Below, piece after piece: positions 40,842-42,219 of a stretch of 42,219 nt of DNA; within the stretch, counting starts at the first letter, position 1; each line of letters starts with the position of its first letter. The stretch is from DASTBU01 sp035711845 (GTDB lineage Bacteria > Acidobacteriota > Vicinamibacteria > Vicinamibacterales > 2-12-FULL-66-21): contig DASTBU010000108.1 in the NCBI GenBank assembly GCA_035711845.1, positions 1 through 42,219 on the forward strand, read 5' to 3'. Made by a program: the position numbers and the translations under genes. The notes beneath the pieces are model-generated. The model did not search any database, had not been told where the DNA came from, and worked only from the letters and a program-made list of their open reading frames with translations.

Positions 40842-40995
40842 GATTCTGTGGCCGTGGATTTGTGGGGATTCCCGGAGGCCTGGACGGACATGACGCCGAT
40901 CATATGGGGCCTGGGCGGCCGCTTGCTAACCTTCATCGAGGTTCGAACGGGCTGCGGCCACATTCACGCGGAACGCCGAGGCCCCCGGAAAGCCG

Positions 40996-42138
40996 ATGAG
41001 CCCAGGACGAGACGGAATCGCACCGCTGATTTTCCACAAGTCCGCCTCCCAGGCCCCGGCCTCATCCGGCACGGGCGTCGGTCCTGCCCCGATCCTGCTT
41101 CCGGGCGGTCACCGCCCGAAAAAGCCCTTCACCCGACGATACGGCGATCGATCCCAGCGCATGCGTGCGGGTGTCCAGCTGGCGTTCATGGCCGTCACGC
41201 TGCTGGTCGGCGTGCAGTTCTACTTCTGGGTCCGCTACTACGAAACTGGCGGCGAGTCGTGGAAGGTCGCGCGACCACCGGGCGTGGAAGCCTGGCTGCC
41301 GATTGCGGCCCTGATGAACCTCAAGGACTTCGTGCTCACCGGCACGGTCCCTGAGATTCATCCCGCCGGAATGTTCATGCTCATCGCCTTCCTGGCGATC
41401 TCCTGGATGTACCGCAAGTCGTTCTGCAGCTGGATCTGTCCGGTCGGCACGCTCTCCGAGTGGCTCTGGAAGGGTGGTGAGGCGACCTTCGGCCGCAACT
41501 TCGCGCTGCCCCGCTGGTTCGACATTCCCCTCAGATCGCTGAAATACGTGTTGTTCGCATTGTTCGCCTATGTCGTGGTCACGATGCCGGTGCCCGACAT
41601 CCGGGAGTTTCTCAGTACGCCGTACGGGCTGGTTGCCGATGTCAAGATGCTGAATTTCTTCCGGCGGATGGGCCGCACCACAGCCATCGTCCTGTCGCTG
41701 CTGGTGCTGCTGTCGGTCTTCGTCAAGAACTTCTGGTGCCGGTATCTGTGTCCCTATGGCGCGATGACGGGCCTCGTCGCGCTGGTCAGCCCGACACGGA
41801 TCCGCCGGGACCCCGTGGCGTGCATCGACTGCGCCAAATGCGCGAAGGCATGCCCCGCCGGTCTGCCTGTCGATGCCGCGTTGTCGATCCGTTCGGCTGA
41901 ATGCACGGCGTGCATGTCCTGCGTCGCGGTATGCCCGGCCGTCGGCGCATTGGATCTCAAGACCGGCCTTCGACGCCATGCGGTGGTCCCACCGTGGGCG
42001 CTGGCGGCGGCCGTCACGGTCGTCTTCCTGGGCATCGTGGGCTACGCCCGGGCTGCGGGGTACTGGCAGACGGCCCTGCCGGAGGCGCGGCTCTTCGATT
42101 TGATTCCAAAGGCTGCCGAGTTCTCCCACCCGCGGTGA
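40996..42138 (+). CDS. Membrane-bound 4Fe-4S ferredoxin (NapH/CcoG-like)
   Basis: A 380-residue polytopic membrane iron-sulphur protein. After a 55-residue polar lead come four to five hydrophobic segments (VQLAFMAVTLLVGVQFYFWV, PAGMFMLIAFLAISWM, LKYVLFALFAYVVVTM, AIVLSLLVLLSVFVKNF and a late ALAAAVTVVFLGIVGYA). CSWICPVG and CRYLCPYG mark the NapH/NosR-type pair of cysteine motifs, and a cytoplasmic 2[4Fe-4S] ferredoxin follows (CIDCAKCAKACP and CTACMSCVAVCP). It would carry electrons across or along the membrane. No reductase lies beside it, so the partner is unknown. The ATG at 40996 has a weak GGAA upstream; the conserved part begins near the ATG at 41161. Confidence 0.88.
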   Translation: MSPGRDGIAPLIFHKSASQAPASSGTGVGPAPILLPGGHRPKKPFTRRYGDRSQRMRAGVQLAFMAVTLLVGVQFYFWVRYYETGGESWKVARPPGVEAWLPIAALMNLKDFVLTGTVPEIHPAGMFMLIAFLAISWMYRKSFCSWICPVGTLSEWLWKGGEATFGRNFALPRWFDIPLRSLKYVLFALFAYVVVTMPVPDIREFLSTPYGLVADVKMLNFFRRMGRTTAIVLSLLVLLSVFVKNFWCRYLCPYGAMTGLVALVSPTRIRRDPVACIDCAKCAKACPAGLPVDAALSIRSAECTACMSCVAVCPAVGALDLKTGLRRHAVVPPWALAAAVTVVFLGIVGYARAAGYWQTALPEARLFDLIPKAAEFSHPR

Positions 42139-42146
42139 GGAGGGGT

Positions 42147-42200
42147 CAGATCTTGTTTGTTGCAAGGCGGGAGGGGGGGGCAGATCTTGTTTGTTGCAAG
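42147..42200. repeat. Pair of 20-bp direct repeats (REP-like) at the window end
   Basis: CAGATCTTGTTTGTTGCAAG occurs at 42147-42166 and again at 42181-42200, separated by a G-rich spacer (GGGAGGGGGGGG-like). Each copy has complementary ends (CTTG and CAAG) that can form a small hairpin. It starts just after the membrane ferredoxin stop; the window stops 19 bp later, so its full extent is not seen. Confidence 0.75.
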
Positions 42201-42219
42201 ACCTCGACACTCACGGTCT

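Noticed and set aside
1..42219. tRNA, rRNA or transposase genes
   Set aside because: I looked for tRNA-like cloverleaf ends, rRNA-like conserved stretches and transposase motifs (DDE, HUH) and saw none; a tRNAscan-SE and Infernal run would settle it.

Overview
This 42.2 kb window is high-GC chromosomal DNA packed with genes on both strands. I see no phage, plasmid, transposase, CRISPR array, tRNA or rRNA. Several features point to an acidobacterium, most likely the Vicinamibacteria (subdivision 6) lineage: secreted carboxypeptidase-regulatory-like proteins, Ser/Thr kinases fused to beta-propeller or TPR-like sensor halves, a BlaI/M56 pair whose M56 protein ends in a TonB domain, and M13 and M48 peptidases. 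The taxonomic call is inference from gene content, not from a marker gene.

Layout. 1-3402: two tandem paralogous secreted carboxypeptidase-regulatory-like proteins (minus). 3448-7397: an ATP-dependent DNA ligase (minus) divergent from a Ser/Thr kinase with a C-terminal propeller (plus). 7363-8246: an ArsR repressor/SRPBCC two-gene operon with a clear promoter and overlapping operator. 8365-11380: a flavin oxidase and a benzoate-CoA-ligase-like enzyme (minus). 11668-12318: an unknown membrane-anchored protein. 12429-18105: a pyrimidine-catabolism cluster, with dihydropyrimidinase divergent from PreA-like dihydropyrimidine dehydrogenase, an NCS1 nucleobase transporter and methylmalonate/malonate-semialdehyde dehydrogenase. 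18155-20379: an EF-P paralogue of the YeiP/EfpL type, divergent from a secreted M48 protease. 20792-23410: a second Ser/Thr kinase with a helical repeat region. 23507-25981: a SnoaL-like protein and an M13 endopeptidase. 26115-29030: a dihaem cytochrome c, a receiver-PilZ protein and a membrane HD-GYP phosphodiesterase, the last two forming a likely c-di-GMP module. 29237-30949: a small conserved-looking protein and a secreted PQQ-like propeller. 31108-33731: glnS convergent with a PPK2 kinase. 33940-36997: a secreted protein with a cysteine-rich NTR/TIMP-like N-terminus, an outer-membrane barrel and exonuclease III. 37076-39519: a BlaI repressor and an M56-TPR-TonB fusion under a promoter overlapped by a palindromic operator. 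39597-42138: peptidase T and a NapH/CcoG-like membrane ferredoxin.

The most unusual layer is between the genes. At least five intergenic or gene-end sites carry low-complexity repeats built from short words (around 11.46, 13.83, 20.43, 33.89, 16.51 and 39.53 kb). Most differ in sequence, but one family occurs twice, and both copies extend into the final codons of a gene. The 20.4 kb element folds into a very long imperfect hairpin. The window ends inside a 20-bp direct repeat resembling a REP-type element. Several genes also have a -10-like hexamer so close to the start codon that a leaderless or near-leaderless mRNA is likely.
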